From Mucilaginibacter sp. (lineage in GTDB: Bacteria > Bacteroidota > Bacteroidia > Sphingobacteriales > Sphingobacteriaceae), in NCBI RefSeq assembly GCF_025362475.1, contig NZ_JANYGH010000055.1, positions 124,001 to 188,000 on the forward strand: 64,000 bases of DNA. The letters are read 5' to 3'. The notes below the pieces were generated by a model. The model did not search any database and had not been told where the DNA came from. It saw only the letters and a list, made by a program, of their open reading frames with translations. This document shows positions 1-7,740 of this stretch, piece after piece (the first letter of the stretch is position 1; each line of letters begins with the position of its first letter). The translations under genes and the position numbers were made by a program.

Positions 1-1278
1 CATCAGAAACAATGGACTTCGGAATACCGGGTTCTGAAAGCCGACGGTGATTATGCGTTTATTTTGGACCGTGTCAGCATTTTGGAAGATGAATACAGTA
101 CGCCATTCCGCTTAGTAGGTTCTATTGTAGATGTCACCGCCCGAAAGGAAGCAGAGATCCGCCGTATCGAATTGCTTGACCTGATTAAAAAACAGCGCGA
201 CGAATTTTACAGCATCTTTAATAACGCGCCGGCCTTGATCACGATCAGGCGGGGTACGGATCTGATATATGAATTTGCCAATTTATCTTTCCGCGAATTT
301 GTTGGCCGGGAAGAGTACATCGGTCGTAAGTCGGTAGATGTGCATAACGAATTTAACCAGCTGGAGCTTTCAGCAATTGAACAAAAAGTGATCACCAATG
401 GCGAAGCCTATATAGGTAAAGCCTGTCATTTAAAGAAAAAAGCTCTGGGAGATAATGATGTGGAGGACTATTGGTTTGACCTTATCATCAACCCGGTATA
501 TGCGGCTAACGGAGAAATAGATGGCATTGCTTTTTTCGGATTTGATGTAACCACTTTGATCCGTGCTAACGAGGCAACGGAAGAGCTGATGCACAAAAAA
601 GATGAATTTATGAGCATCGCCAGTCACGAGTTGAAAACACCCGTTACCAGTTTGAAAGGATCACTGCAGATCTTGCAGCGAATGGCCGTCAAATTGGAAA
701 AGAACGACCAAATGATTTCATTCATTGAGAAAGCGGCTAAACAGACCGGTAAACTGACCGTGTTGCTCGATGATCTTTTGGATGTAACCAAAATCCAGGA
801 AGGTAAACTATTATTGAATTATAGCCGCTTTGATGCCTGGAGCATGGTCAAAGAAAGCGTGGACGAAGTACGGGTTCAGAGTCATTCCCATGAATTGATC
901 ATTGATGGCGACGAATGTATCATGGAGATCAGTGCTGACCGCATCAGGTTAGAACAGGTGATGAATAATTTTCTGACAAATGCCATCAAATATTCTCCCA
1001 ATGGTAAAAAGGTGGTCGTTAAATGTGCTATCGTTAAGAATGAATTTCGGGTGGATATACAGGACTTTGGTATCGGTATACCTAAAAGTAAAAAGGATTA
1101 TCTGTTTGACCGGTTTTACCGGGTGCAGGAGTCATCTACGCACTTCGCCGGTTTGGGTTTAGGATTATATATCACTGCGGAGATCGTGAAACAGCACCAC
1201 GGTACTTTAGGCGTGGAAAGTAGCCCGGGTGAAGGTTCGACCTTTTGGTTTTCCGTGCCTATTCATGGGGGGCATTAA
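1..1278 (+). CDS. PAS-domain sensor histidine kinase, 5' end off the window
   Basis: The frame is open from base 1, so the N-terminus lies outside the window; the first in-window start-like codon (TTG at 64) falls inside a PAC motif and is not the real start. Visible order: tail of one PAS/PAC domain, a second PAS (about bases 180-570), HisKA with H-box SHELKTP (phospho-accepting His at 625-627), then HATPase_c with an N-box (NNFLTNAIKYSP), a DFGIGIP G1 box and GLGLGLYI G2 box. It is a cytoplasmic-type kinase core with no membrane segment in the visible part. A response regulator follows 23 bases later and a heme oxygenase gene converges on it, so an upstream phytochrome sensory module is possible but not seen. 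Confidence 0.93.
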   Translation, partial: HQKQWTSEYRVLKADGDYAFILDRVSILEDEYSTPFRLVGSIVDVTARKEAEIRRIELLDLIKKQRDEFYSIFNNAPALITIRRGTDLIYEFANLSFREFVGREEYIGRKSVDVHNEFNQLELSAIEQKVITNGEAYIGKACHLKKKALGDNDVEDYWFDLIINPVYAANGEIDGIAFFGFDVTTLIRANEATEELMHKKDEFMSIASHELKTPVTSLKGSLQILQRMAVKLEKNDQMISFIEKAAKQTGKLTVLLDDLLDVTKIQEGKLLLNYSRFDAWSMVKESVDEVRVQSHSHELIIDGDECIMEISADRIRLEQVMNNFLTNAIKYSPNGKKVVVKCAIVKNEFRVDIQDFGIGIPKSKKDYLFDRFYRVQESSTHFAGLGLGLYITAEIVKQHHGTLGVESSPGEGSTFWFSVPIHGGH

Positions 1279-1301
1279 ATTTTAAAAGGTATATTTTATA
1301 T

Positions 1302-1676
1302 ATGAATTCAACAAACCGCAAAATCATAATATTTGATGACGATGAATATGTTGTATCAATCTGCCAGTATATTTTAGAAGAAAATGGCTGGGAGGTTCAT
1401 TTTTATACGGACTGTATTAATGCAATTGAGAAGGTTTCGGCAGTTATGCCTGATATCATCCTCATGGATAACTGGATTCCTGATGAAGGCGGAATTGTTA
1501 CCACTCAACTATTAAAAAGTTCGCCTGCTTTAAAAAACACACCGGTAATTTATTTTTCCGCCAATAATGATATCCAAGCTTTAGCCAATACTGCCGGAGC
1601 GGACGAATTCCTGGCTAAGCGATTTGATCTGGAAGATTTAGAAAGGATTATTGAAGCTTCTTTGAGAAAGGATTAG
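1302..1676 (+). CDS. single-domain response regulator (CheY-like)
   Basis: A 124-residue receiver domain with no output domain. The acidic pocket is the DDD at residues 12-14 and the phospho-acceptor is Asp56 in LMDNWIP. The usual Lys-Pro is Lys-Arg (FLAKRFD), a mild departure. A longer frame from 1245 exists, but ATG 1302 is preferred: it starts exactly at the receiver domain, has AAAGG about 12 bases upstream and does not overlap the kinase. It is probably the phosphorylation partner of the upstream kinase in one operon. Confidence 0.9.
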   Translation: MNSTNRKIIIFDDDEYVVSICQYILEENGWEVHFYTDCINAIEKVSAVMPDIILMDNWIPDEGGIVTTQLLKSSPALKNTPVIYFSANNDIQALANTAGADEFLAKRFDLEDLERIIEASLRKD

Positions 1677-1694
1677 ACCCAAGTCTTATTAAAA

Positions 1695-2267
1695 TTACTG
1701 TGTTTTATAATGAATATCAAACCATTCGCTAAATTTCTGAAAAGTTTGATTAGCGGAATTGATCACCTGTTCATTTGTCTCCGGTGAATTCAATTTATCT
1801 AGCGCAGATTTAAAAGAAGCCCACATCTTCATCGTATCATCCCCATACCCGTTAAAAAAAGAGGTAGCGTAATTTTCAGCAATACCTAATTGCTTACCCA
1901 GCATCTTCTTAATGATCTGGCCACCAAGCGTTGAACCTTCCATGACATATAAAGCACCTAAGGCTTCTGCCGTATTGGTAATGTTGGGCAAATGGTCATC
2001 ACTGGCGAACATTGGAGTTTTGGCTTTAAGAATTAGCAGATCAGAGGATAGCAAAACCGCCTTCCTTCTTTCAATATAATCAGGCAATGTTTTAGCGCTG
2101 ATATGTGGATTGATCAAATTTTCCAATCCACCAAAATAGCTGTAAAATAATTGCAGCAACAAAGCATAATCTATTACACTTTGCATAGACCGCATTTTAC
2201 CGACCAGTTTTTTTTCCAGTTCCTGGTGCTTAACTAAAGTTTGTTCTTTTAATTTTTCTGACAGCAT
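1695..2267 (-). CDS. biliverdin-producing heme oxygenase family protein
   Basis: A 190-residue all-helical protein of the bacterial heme oxygenase family (usual length about 190-210). The proximal heme ligand is probably His14 (TLVKHQELEKKL), and the distal helix carries the family signature ALYVMEGSTLGGQ near residue 110, followed by FFNGYG and a Trp. Such enzymes open heme to biliverdin, which is the chromophore of bacteriophytochromes and also frees iron. It converges on the response regulator, only 18 bases apart. The neighbouring kinase could be the phytochrome it serves, but that part is outside the window. General heme turnover under oxidative stress is the alternative, given the adjacent catalase. 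Confidence 0.85.
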   Translation of the reverse strand: MLSEKLKEQTLVKHQELEKKLVGKMRSMQSVIDYALLLQLFYSYFGGLENLINPHISAKTLPDYIERRKAVLLSSDLLILKAKTPMFASDDHLPNITNTAEALGALYVMEGSTLGGQIIKKMLGKQLGIAENYATSFFNGYGDDTMKMWASFKSALDKLNSPETNEQVINSANQTFQKFSEWFDIHYKTQ

Positions 2268-2726
2268 GTGATACGGCTAAGGTAAAGGTTTTTGCTATCG
2301 TATCACTATCTTCTTCGGTTAAAAAGCGTAGCAGATCGTACAATAAGGAACCATCTCCGTACAAAGATTGACCAGCTCATCCACAAATTCTCTTTTAAAA
2401 TTACTTTTGTAGCGAACATTCCGCTGCCCGGTTTGGCTGTATTTAACCTGCTGGATATCCGGTCGCCACAGGGCATCTGTGCAGTCTATGAACTTTAATG
2501 GAATAACCTTTGATGTCCTGCTGATATTAAGACAGGGAGGTCTTGTCCATGAAATAAGTTTTTTACTGCGGCAGCCCAGGGTGACGCCAATCAAAAAATT
2601 TAAGACATAAACTGTGCCGTTGTTTAATTATTTAAATTATCGTTATAATATATTTATTTAATTAAAAAGTAGACTTTGGACTTAAAATTGTATGTAGGTT
2701 AGTTCACCATATAAAAATCTATAACT
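2268..2726. other. intergenic, no convincing gene
   Basis: 459 bases between divergent heme oxygenase and catalase genes. Short frames occur on both strands (68 and 91 codons), but they overlap each other and resemble no family I know. The last 110 bases before the catalase are strongly AT-rich and probably carry its promoter. Confidence 0.5.
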
Positions 2727-3653
2727 ATGTTTCACCACGTCAAATCTCTACAATTCAATGCCAGGGTTTCCCGCCCTGATCCACGCTTTGCAAACCTTTT
2801 ATTGGAGCAATTCGGTGGAGAAAACGGAGAGCTGGCCGCAGCCATGCAGTATTTTACACAAGCATTCGGCGCGAAGGTGCCGCACCCCGACAAATACGAT
2901 ATGTTGATGGATATCGCCACCGAGGAATTTAGTCACCTCGAAATTGTCGGCGCTACTATACAGATGTTGTTAAAAGGGGTCAATGGCGAATTAAAGGATG
3001 CCGCTGAACAAAGCGAGATCATGGTAGCCATGAATGGGAAGGCTGAAAAAGAAAGTGTTATCCATGCCGCTCTTTCTGCCAATCCCCAATTCCCGATCAT
3101 AACCGGTGGCGGTCCAACGCCAAGGAATAGCCAGGGGATTCCCTGGTGCGCGTCATATATCAATTCAAACGGCGATCTGACAGTTGATTTACGCACGAAT
3201 CTGGCATCTGAATCAAGAGCCAAATTGGTTTACGAGCACCTGATGAAATTTACGGATGATCCATATATCCATGAAACACTTTCTTTCCTCATGACCAGGG
3301 AAGTGACCCACTACAAAATGTTCGAAGCAGCTTTAAATAGCATCCAGCCCAATTTTCCTCCGGGCGTTCTTGCAGCAGACCCTCGTTACTTGCAAAACGT
3401 TTACAACTTATCGGAAGGCAGCGTTCGTGGCCCTTGGAACGAAGGTGAGATAAAAGGTATGGGCAAAGATTTTGTCTACATAGAAAAACCTTTAGAGCAG
3501 GTTCAGGAAACTCAGGGCCAGACCAAACTGGCTGATGATTTCAGCAAGGAGTTGAAAGATACTGAAAAACTGGACAAGGAAATGAGCGCTGTAAAAAGTG
3601 CCGAAGTGAAGGATGCTGAACCAAGAGGCGTAGCACAATGGAGTACCTATTAA
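2727..3653 (+). CDS. manganese catalase
   Basis: 308 residues, the usual size for the non-heme dimanganese catalase family, which dismutates H2O2 in the cytoplasm. The ferritin-like four-helix core is clear: Glu35 in GENGELAAAMQY and the E-x-x-H pair Glu67/His70 in ATEEFSHLE match the first metal ligands. A second ExxH-type helix is in MTREVTHYKMFEAAL near residue 190. The glycine/proline-rich loop GGGPTPRNSQGIPW is typical. The C-terminal 50 residues are charged and low-complexity. A DUF2383-DUF892 protein begins 13 bases downstream, so the two are probably co-transcribed. Confidence 0.96.
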   Translation: MFHHVKSLQFNARVSRPDPRFANLLLEQFGGENGELAAAMQYFTQAFGAKVPHPDKYDMLMDIATEEFSHLEIVGATIQMLLKGVNGELKDAAEQSEIMVAMNGKAEKESVIHAALSANPQFPIITGGGPTPRNSQGIPWCASYINSNGDLTVDLRTNLASESRAKLVYEHLMKFTDDPYIHETLSFLMTREVTHYKMFEAALNSIQPNFPPGVLAADPRYLQNVYNLSEGSVRGPWNEGEIKGMGKDFVYIEKPLEQVQETQGQTKLADDFSKELKDTEKLDKEMSAVKSAEVKDAEPRGVAQWSTY

Positions 3654-3665
3654 TCTTATAAAACG

Positions 3666-5123
3666 ATGAATAATTTAACAACAGGTCAACGTATTACCTC
3701 TCCCGAAGGATCGGGAGAGATCTTAACTACTTTTGAAGAAAAGGTCGTTATAAAATTAGATAACGGGAAAACGACCACGCTACCCGCTGCTCAGGTGTCA
3801 GCTGAATACAACAACAATGATGGCTTCACTGATTTAACGCAGGAATCACCAGAAGTTGCTGAAGCACGGGCAGAGCATGCCGGAGAGATCGTTGCAAAAC
3901 TTGACCATTTGGATAATGAAAACTATAACCGGAATAACGAACAAATACCTACGGAAATGTTAGAAAATTCACTTGATGTAATCAACGATCTGATCAAGAT
4001 CAATAACGACCGTGTAGCAGGCTTCGAAAAAGCGGCTGCTGATCTGGATTCAGAAGATACCGAAATTATTGCTGTATTTAATAAACTGGCCGCTGAAAGC
4101 CAGCAGTATGTTACAGAGCTGACCGATATTATACAGCAATACGGAGGTGAGGCCGCTGAAGGCACAAGCACTTCAGGTGATTTGCATCGCGCTTGGATCG
4201 ACATTAAAGCAACCTTCACAGGGAGTGATCTTTTGGCAGTATTAAATGAATGTGAGCGCGGGGAAGATGTAGCTAAGGCAGCTTATCGTGATGCCTTAGA
4301 TCCTGAAAATGAATTTACACCTGAATCGGCACAAGTATTAAGGTTACAGCAGCAAGGTATTAATCAAGGTCATGACCTGATCAAATCATTTCGTGACAAG
4401 GTAGATAAAGCAGATGATATTGACGAAACGCCATCATCACAGGATCCAGGTTTTCCCTTCAACAACGGTTCGGTAGATTCAGCATCGCAGGAATTTACCT
4501 CTCAGCCTACCTATGAAAGTGCAGCCGGGGAATATGACCGCGAAGTAACTTTGGCTCCTGAGCCCGAAAGAATTGCTACAGAAGAAGATTGGCAGGACGA
4601 GCCGATCGTCAGTAAAACAGATTCCAAACTTATGGAGTTTTTTGTAAATGAGTTAAAAGACCTTCTTTGGGCAGAGCGTGAATTGGCTGAAACTTTACCG
4701 GAAATGGTAGAAGCGGCTACCTCAGCTGAACTTAAAGAGGCCTTTAATTTGCACCTTCAGGAAACTTACACGCATGTAAGCAGGTTAGAACAGATCTTTG
4801 GTATTTTAGGGTTGGAAGTAGATAGCCGTAAATGTGATGCGATGGCTGGTATCCTGGATGAAGGCGATGAAATTATCAGGGCCACCGAGGAAGGTACCGC
4901 TCAACGTGATGTAGGCTTAATCTTCGCCGGCCAGAAAGCAGAGCATTATGAGATCGCTTCCTATGGTGGTATGATAGCTTTAGCCAAAACCTTAGGCTAT
5001 TACGATATCGCAGAAACTTTAGTGCTCACTTTGGATGAGGAAAAAACAGCAGACGCTAAATTGACCGAGATTGCAGAAAATCAGGCTAATTACAAAGCCA
5101 GTACAGAACCGGTTGAAGATTAA
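3666..5123 (+). CDS. fused stress protein: DUF2383 four-helix domain plus YciF-like (DUF892) ferritin-like domain
   Basis: 485 residues. Residues about 1-45 form a small beta-rich module (TGQRITSPEGSGEI). About 95-235 is a PA2169/DUF2383-type four-helix bundle (LDVINDLIKINNDRVAGF). An acidic linker follows, and about 318-480 is a DUF892/YciF domain (FFVNELKDLLWAERELAETLP, with AEHYEIASYG). YciF-type proteins are ferritin-like and stress-induced. These two domains are normally separate proteins, so the fusion is unusual. It sits 13 bases after the manganese catalase, the known kind of partner for DUF892 proteins. Two hairpin terminators follow. The activity of the fusion is unknown. Confidence 0.88.
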   Translation: MNNLTTGQRITSPEGSGEILTTFEEKVVIKLDNGKTTTLPAAQVSAEYNNNDGFTDLTQESPEVAEARAEHAGEIVAKLDHLDNENYNRNNEQIPTEMLENSLDVINDLIKINNDRVAGFEKAAADLDSEDTEIIAVFNKLAAESQQYVTELTDIIQQYGGEAAEGTSTSGDLHRAWIDIKATFTGSDLLAVLNECERGEDVAKAAYRDALDPENEFTPESAQVLRLQQQGINQGHDLIKSFRDKVDKADDIDETPSSQDPGFPFNNGSVDSASQEFTSQPTYESAAGEYDREVTLAPEPERIATEEDWQDEPIVSKTDSKLMEFFVNELKDLLWAERELAETLPEMVEAATSAELKEAFNLHLQETYTHVSRLEQIFGILGLEVDSRKCDAMAGILDEGDEIIRATEEGTAQRDVGLIFAGQKAEHYEIASYGGMIALAKTLGYYDIAETLVLTLDEEKTADAKLTEIAENQANYKASTEPVED

Positions 5124-5141
5124 TTAATGCCATATTTATTT

Positions 5142-5170
5142 AAAAAGCCGCTTTTCAGTGGCTTTTTTTT
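5142..5170 (+). terminator. intrinsic terminator after the catalase operon
   Basis: AAAAAGCC pairs with GGCTTTTT across a short loop, ending in a run of eight T. It lies 19 bases after the stop of the stress-fusion gene. Confidence 0.8.
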
Positions 5171-5196
5171 GGATTTTAAATTTGTTATATGGTTAT

Positions 5197-5224
5197 AAAA
5201 AAAGCCGCCATCCGGCGGCTTTTG
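5197..5224. terminator. bidirectional terminator
   Basis: A perfect hairpin, AAAAGCCGCC / GGCGGCTTTT, with A and T tracts on the two sides. It lies between the convergent stress-fusion and Hsp20 genes and can stop transcription from both. Confidence 0.85.
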
Positions 5225-5238
5225 TAAAGTGTTGTTAA

Positions 5239-5679
5239 TTACTTTAGCTCTATCTGGCGGCTCGCCATTTTCGATTCTTCTTTCTTAGCGATATCCACCT
5301 TTAACACGCCCTCTTCATAAGCAGCCTCAATGCGGTTTTGATCAGCAAGATCAGGTAAAGTAAAAGAACGTACAAAAGTACTGTAGCTAAATTCACGCTT
5401 GCTGAAACGTTTTTCATCAGCATTTGTCTCTGATTGTTTTTCAACAGAGACCTGCAGTACGTTTCGGTCAAGGTTGATTTTAAAATCATCTTTTTTCAAA
5501 CCGGGCGCAGCCAGTTCTAAATGATAATGATCTGCAGTTTCGCTGATATTTACCGCAGGCACACGGGTCATCAGACGATCATTAAAAAAAGTGTCATTAA
5601 AGATTGATTCAAAAACGTCATTAAAGCCTGGCATTAATGCGTTCGCTCCTTTGTTGTTGTTAAATTTTATCAGTGTCAT
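5239..5679 (-). CDS. small heat shock protein, Hsp20 family
   Basis: 146 residues from ATG at 5679. A 34-codon upstream extension exists, but the family N-terminus (MTLIKFNNN) and an AAGAG ribosome-binding site seven bases upstream favour this start. The alpha-crystallin domain covers about residues 40-140, with the hallmark LAAPGLKKDDF strand and the AxxxGVL motif (AAYEEGVLKV) near the end. It is an ATP-independent cytoplasmic holdase. It lies among oxidative-stress and DNA-repair genes. Confidence 0.93.
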   Translation of the reverse strand: MTLIKFNNNKGANALMPGFNDVFESIFNDTFFNDRLMTRVPAVNISETADHYHLELAAPGLKKDDFKINLDRNVLQVSVEKQSETNADEKRFSKREFSYSTFVRSFTLPDLADQNRIEAAYEEGVLKVDIAKKEESKMASRQIELK

Positions 5680-5832
5680 GGCTCTTATAATTTTAATACT
5701 ACAAAGAGATTGCACAACCAATATGCCAGTCCTGAAAAAGTGAAAAATTTGCAGTTTTGACTGAAAATTTTTCATCTTCAAATGTCAGTTTTTCAGAGAC
5801 TAAGATTTCTGAGGACGGAATTGGCGGCTACC

Positions 5833-6084
5833 TCATCCGGTTCCTTCCAGTACGAAATCAATACCAACATTTATGGTATGTGTTGTTTCCCAGCTCAATT
5901 TGCTATTAGCCGCGTTCGAAACATAAAATGAGCTTCCGTTTACGGCATCGGTTTGTGCACTAAGTATATCAAACGTAGACCCTGCACCCACATAAGGCGA
6001 GTTTCCGGTTATACCATAGGTAGCCCGTAAGCCCAGATCATTTAGCCACGCTATCTCTTTCATACAATCCTCTTGTTTGACCAA
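5833..6084 (-). pseudogene. fragment of a SusC/RagA-type TonB-dependent receptor
   Basis: About 80 codons match one segment of the SusC outer-membrane barrel: WLNDLGLRATYGITGNSP and LSWETTHTINVGIDF are classic. The parent proteins are about 1000 residues, so more than 90 percent is gone. The frame stops soon after the GIDF strand. There is no plug, no signal peptide and no SusD partner. It is a deletion relic, next to the broken DUF2805 gene. Confidence 0.75.
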
Positions 6085-6185
6085 CTGCGATGTTAGAAAT
6101 ACTCAATTATTTTTAAATTACAAGATAACTATAGTACAATATTATTTTAATTTACAGATATTGGTACTATATTGCACAAATGTAA

Positions 6186-6488
6186 TTACCATTACATTTC
6201 GAAGCTATTGATCGAATCGTTGAAATGGCCTGGGAAGACCGCACCTCATTTGATGCCATTAAGCTGTAATTTGGGATTAGTGAACAGCTGGTGATCAAAT
6301 TAATGCGAAAGGAATTGAAGCCTTCCAGTTTTAGAATGTGGCGGGAACGGGTACAAGAAAGAAAAATACATGGCAGTTTATCCGGTAGATTTAAATGCGA
6401 CAGTCAAAGTCAAATAAGCGGTAATAGGATCAGTAAAGAAATTAATCACTTTAATGGACACAAAAAAGATTGCCCTGGTCTGGTTTAA
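6186..6488 (+). pseudogene. broken DUF2805 (TIGR03643-type) gene
   Basis: Translation reads IDRIVEMAWEDRTSFDAIKL, a TAA at 6267-6269, then FGISEQLVIKLMRKELKPSSF and later GRFKC. This matches the small family found beside photolyases, where the stop replaces a Gln (CAA to TAA). No ATG is available before the conserved start: the frame opens after a TAA at 6183. Both the N-terminus and continuity are therefore lost. The frame continues past the expected family end and overlaps the start of the DASH cryptochrome. A sequencing error could explain the stop but not the missing start. Confidence 0.75.
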
Positions 6489-7740
6489 AACAAACCTTCG
6501 CTTGCGAGATAATGAATGTTTAGTCAGAGCGATAGCTGAAAATGATTTCATCGTGCCGTTTTATTGCCTTGATGATTTACTTTTTGCGACAACCTCGTTT
6601 GGATTTAAAAAGACGGAAGATTTCCGGCTGAAGTTTCTGCGTGAAAGTTTGAGGCAACTGGAGAATGAATTAAGGAACTTAGGTTCCGGGTTAGTTTTAT
6701 TGAACGGAAATCCCGAACAGGAGATTTTTAAATTAGCTGAAGATTATGATGCTCACCGTATTTATGCTGAAAAAGAACGTGCACCTGAAGAGTTGAATAC
6801 GCAGCAGAAAGTAGCTGCTGAACTTTTAAAATTAAACTGCACCTTTTTAACTTCTGAGTGCCGTAATCTGCTGGATACAGCTGATCTGCCATTTCCAATT
6901 ACCAACTTGCCCGAAGTATTTACCGAGTTTAGAAAACGAACGGAAAGGACGGTTGCCATCAGGCCCGTATTGCCGATACCAGTTTTTATAGCCTCTCCTG
7001 GTCTGCCTCCTATAAATTTAGCGCTGCTTCCGGATCAGGTGATCGCAGACCCACGCGCTGTTCTGCAATATCAAGGTGGTATGTTAGCAGCACATGATCG
7101 CTTGCGGCACTATTTTTACGATACGCAGGCATTGTCATCTTATAAGGTAACCCGTAACGGAATGGTGGGTGAAAAGTATTCCTCCAAATTTTCTGCCTGG
7201 CTGGCATTAGGCTGTATTTCCGCAAGAGAAATTTATCATGCCATCAAAGCGTATGAAACTAACCATGGCGCAAACGAATCCACGTATTGGTTGTTCTTTG
7301 AGTTGCTGTGGAGGGACTATTTTGGATTTTGTATGGAGAAAAACGGATCACAATACTTTTTAAGGGCAGGAAACCAACAACTTAAAGCGGTTGATCCCAA
7401 TAAATTCAACTCGGCGTTAAATAAATGGGTTAATGGCCAAACCGGTGTGAAATTTATAGACGCCAATATGATCGAATTAAAACTAACGGGGTTTATGAGC
7501 AACCGCGGCAGACAGAACGTTGCCAGTTATTTTTGTAATGACCTGAAGCTGGACTGGCGCTATGGCGCAGCTTATTTTGAGCAGCAACTAATTGACTATG
7601 ATGTTTGTAATAACTGGGGGAACTGGGCTTATCTTGCAGGTGTAGGCCACGGTCCCAAAGCTAACCGGTATTTTAACATTGCCAAACAGGCTGCAACCTA
7701 CGATCCGAATAACCTGTTTCAAAATCTTTGGTTGACATGA
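6454..7740 (+). CDS. DASH-type cryptochrome / photolyase
   Basis: 428 residues, the normal length for bacterial CRY-DASH. The N-terminal alpha/beta antenna domain begins ALVWFKTNLRLRDNECL. The C-terminal FAD-binding domain has SSKFSAWLALGCISAREIY, FFELLWRDYF and the flavin-site segment SNRGRQNVASYFCNDLKLDWRYGAAYFEQQLIDYDVCNNWGNW (quoted in pieces: SNRGRQNVASYF, LKLDWRYGAAYFE, DVCNNWGNWAY). These enzymes use blue light to repair cyclobutane dimers, best on single-stranded DNA, and may also signal. The stop overlaps the next start (ATGA), so the pair is translationally coupled. Confidence 0.95.
   Translation: MDTKKIALVWFKTNLRLRDNECLVRAIAENDFIVPFYCLDDLLFATTSFGFKKTEDFRLKFLRESLRQLENELRNLGSGLVLLNGNPEQEIFKLAEDYDAHRIYAEKERAPEELNTQQKVAAELLKLNCTFLTSECRNLLDTADLPFPITNLPEVFTEFRKRTERTVAIRPVLPIPVFIASPGLPPINLALLPDQVIADPRAVLQYQGGMLAAHDRLRHYFYDTQALSSYKVTRNGMVGEKYSSKFSAWLALGCISAREIYHAIKAYETNHGANESTYWLFFELLWRDYFGFCMEKNGSQYFLRAGNQQLKAVDPNKFNSALNKWVNGQTGVKFIDANMIELKLTGFMSNRGRQNVASYFCNDLKLDWRYGAAYFEQQLIDYDVCNNWGNWAYLAGVGHGPKANRYFNIAKQAATYDPNNLFQNLWLT

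Noticed and set aside
1245..1301. 19-codon upstream extension of the response regulator
   Set aside because: It would overlap the kinase stop; the receiver domain begins right at the ATG 1302 with a ribosome-binding site.
2292..2594. Short overlapping frames on both strands after the heme oxygenase gene
   Set aside because: They overlap each other antisense, match no known family and lack ribosome-binding sites.
5680..5781. 34-codon upstream extension of Hsp20
   Set aside because: The extension is unlike the family, and the ATG at 5679 has a good ribosome-binding site.
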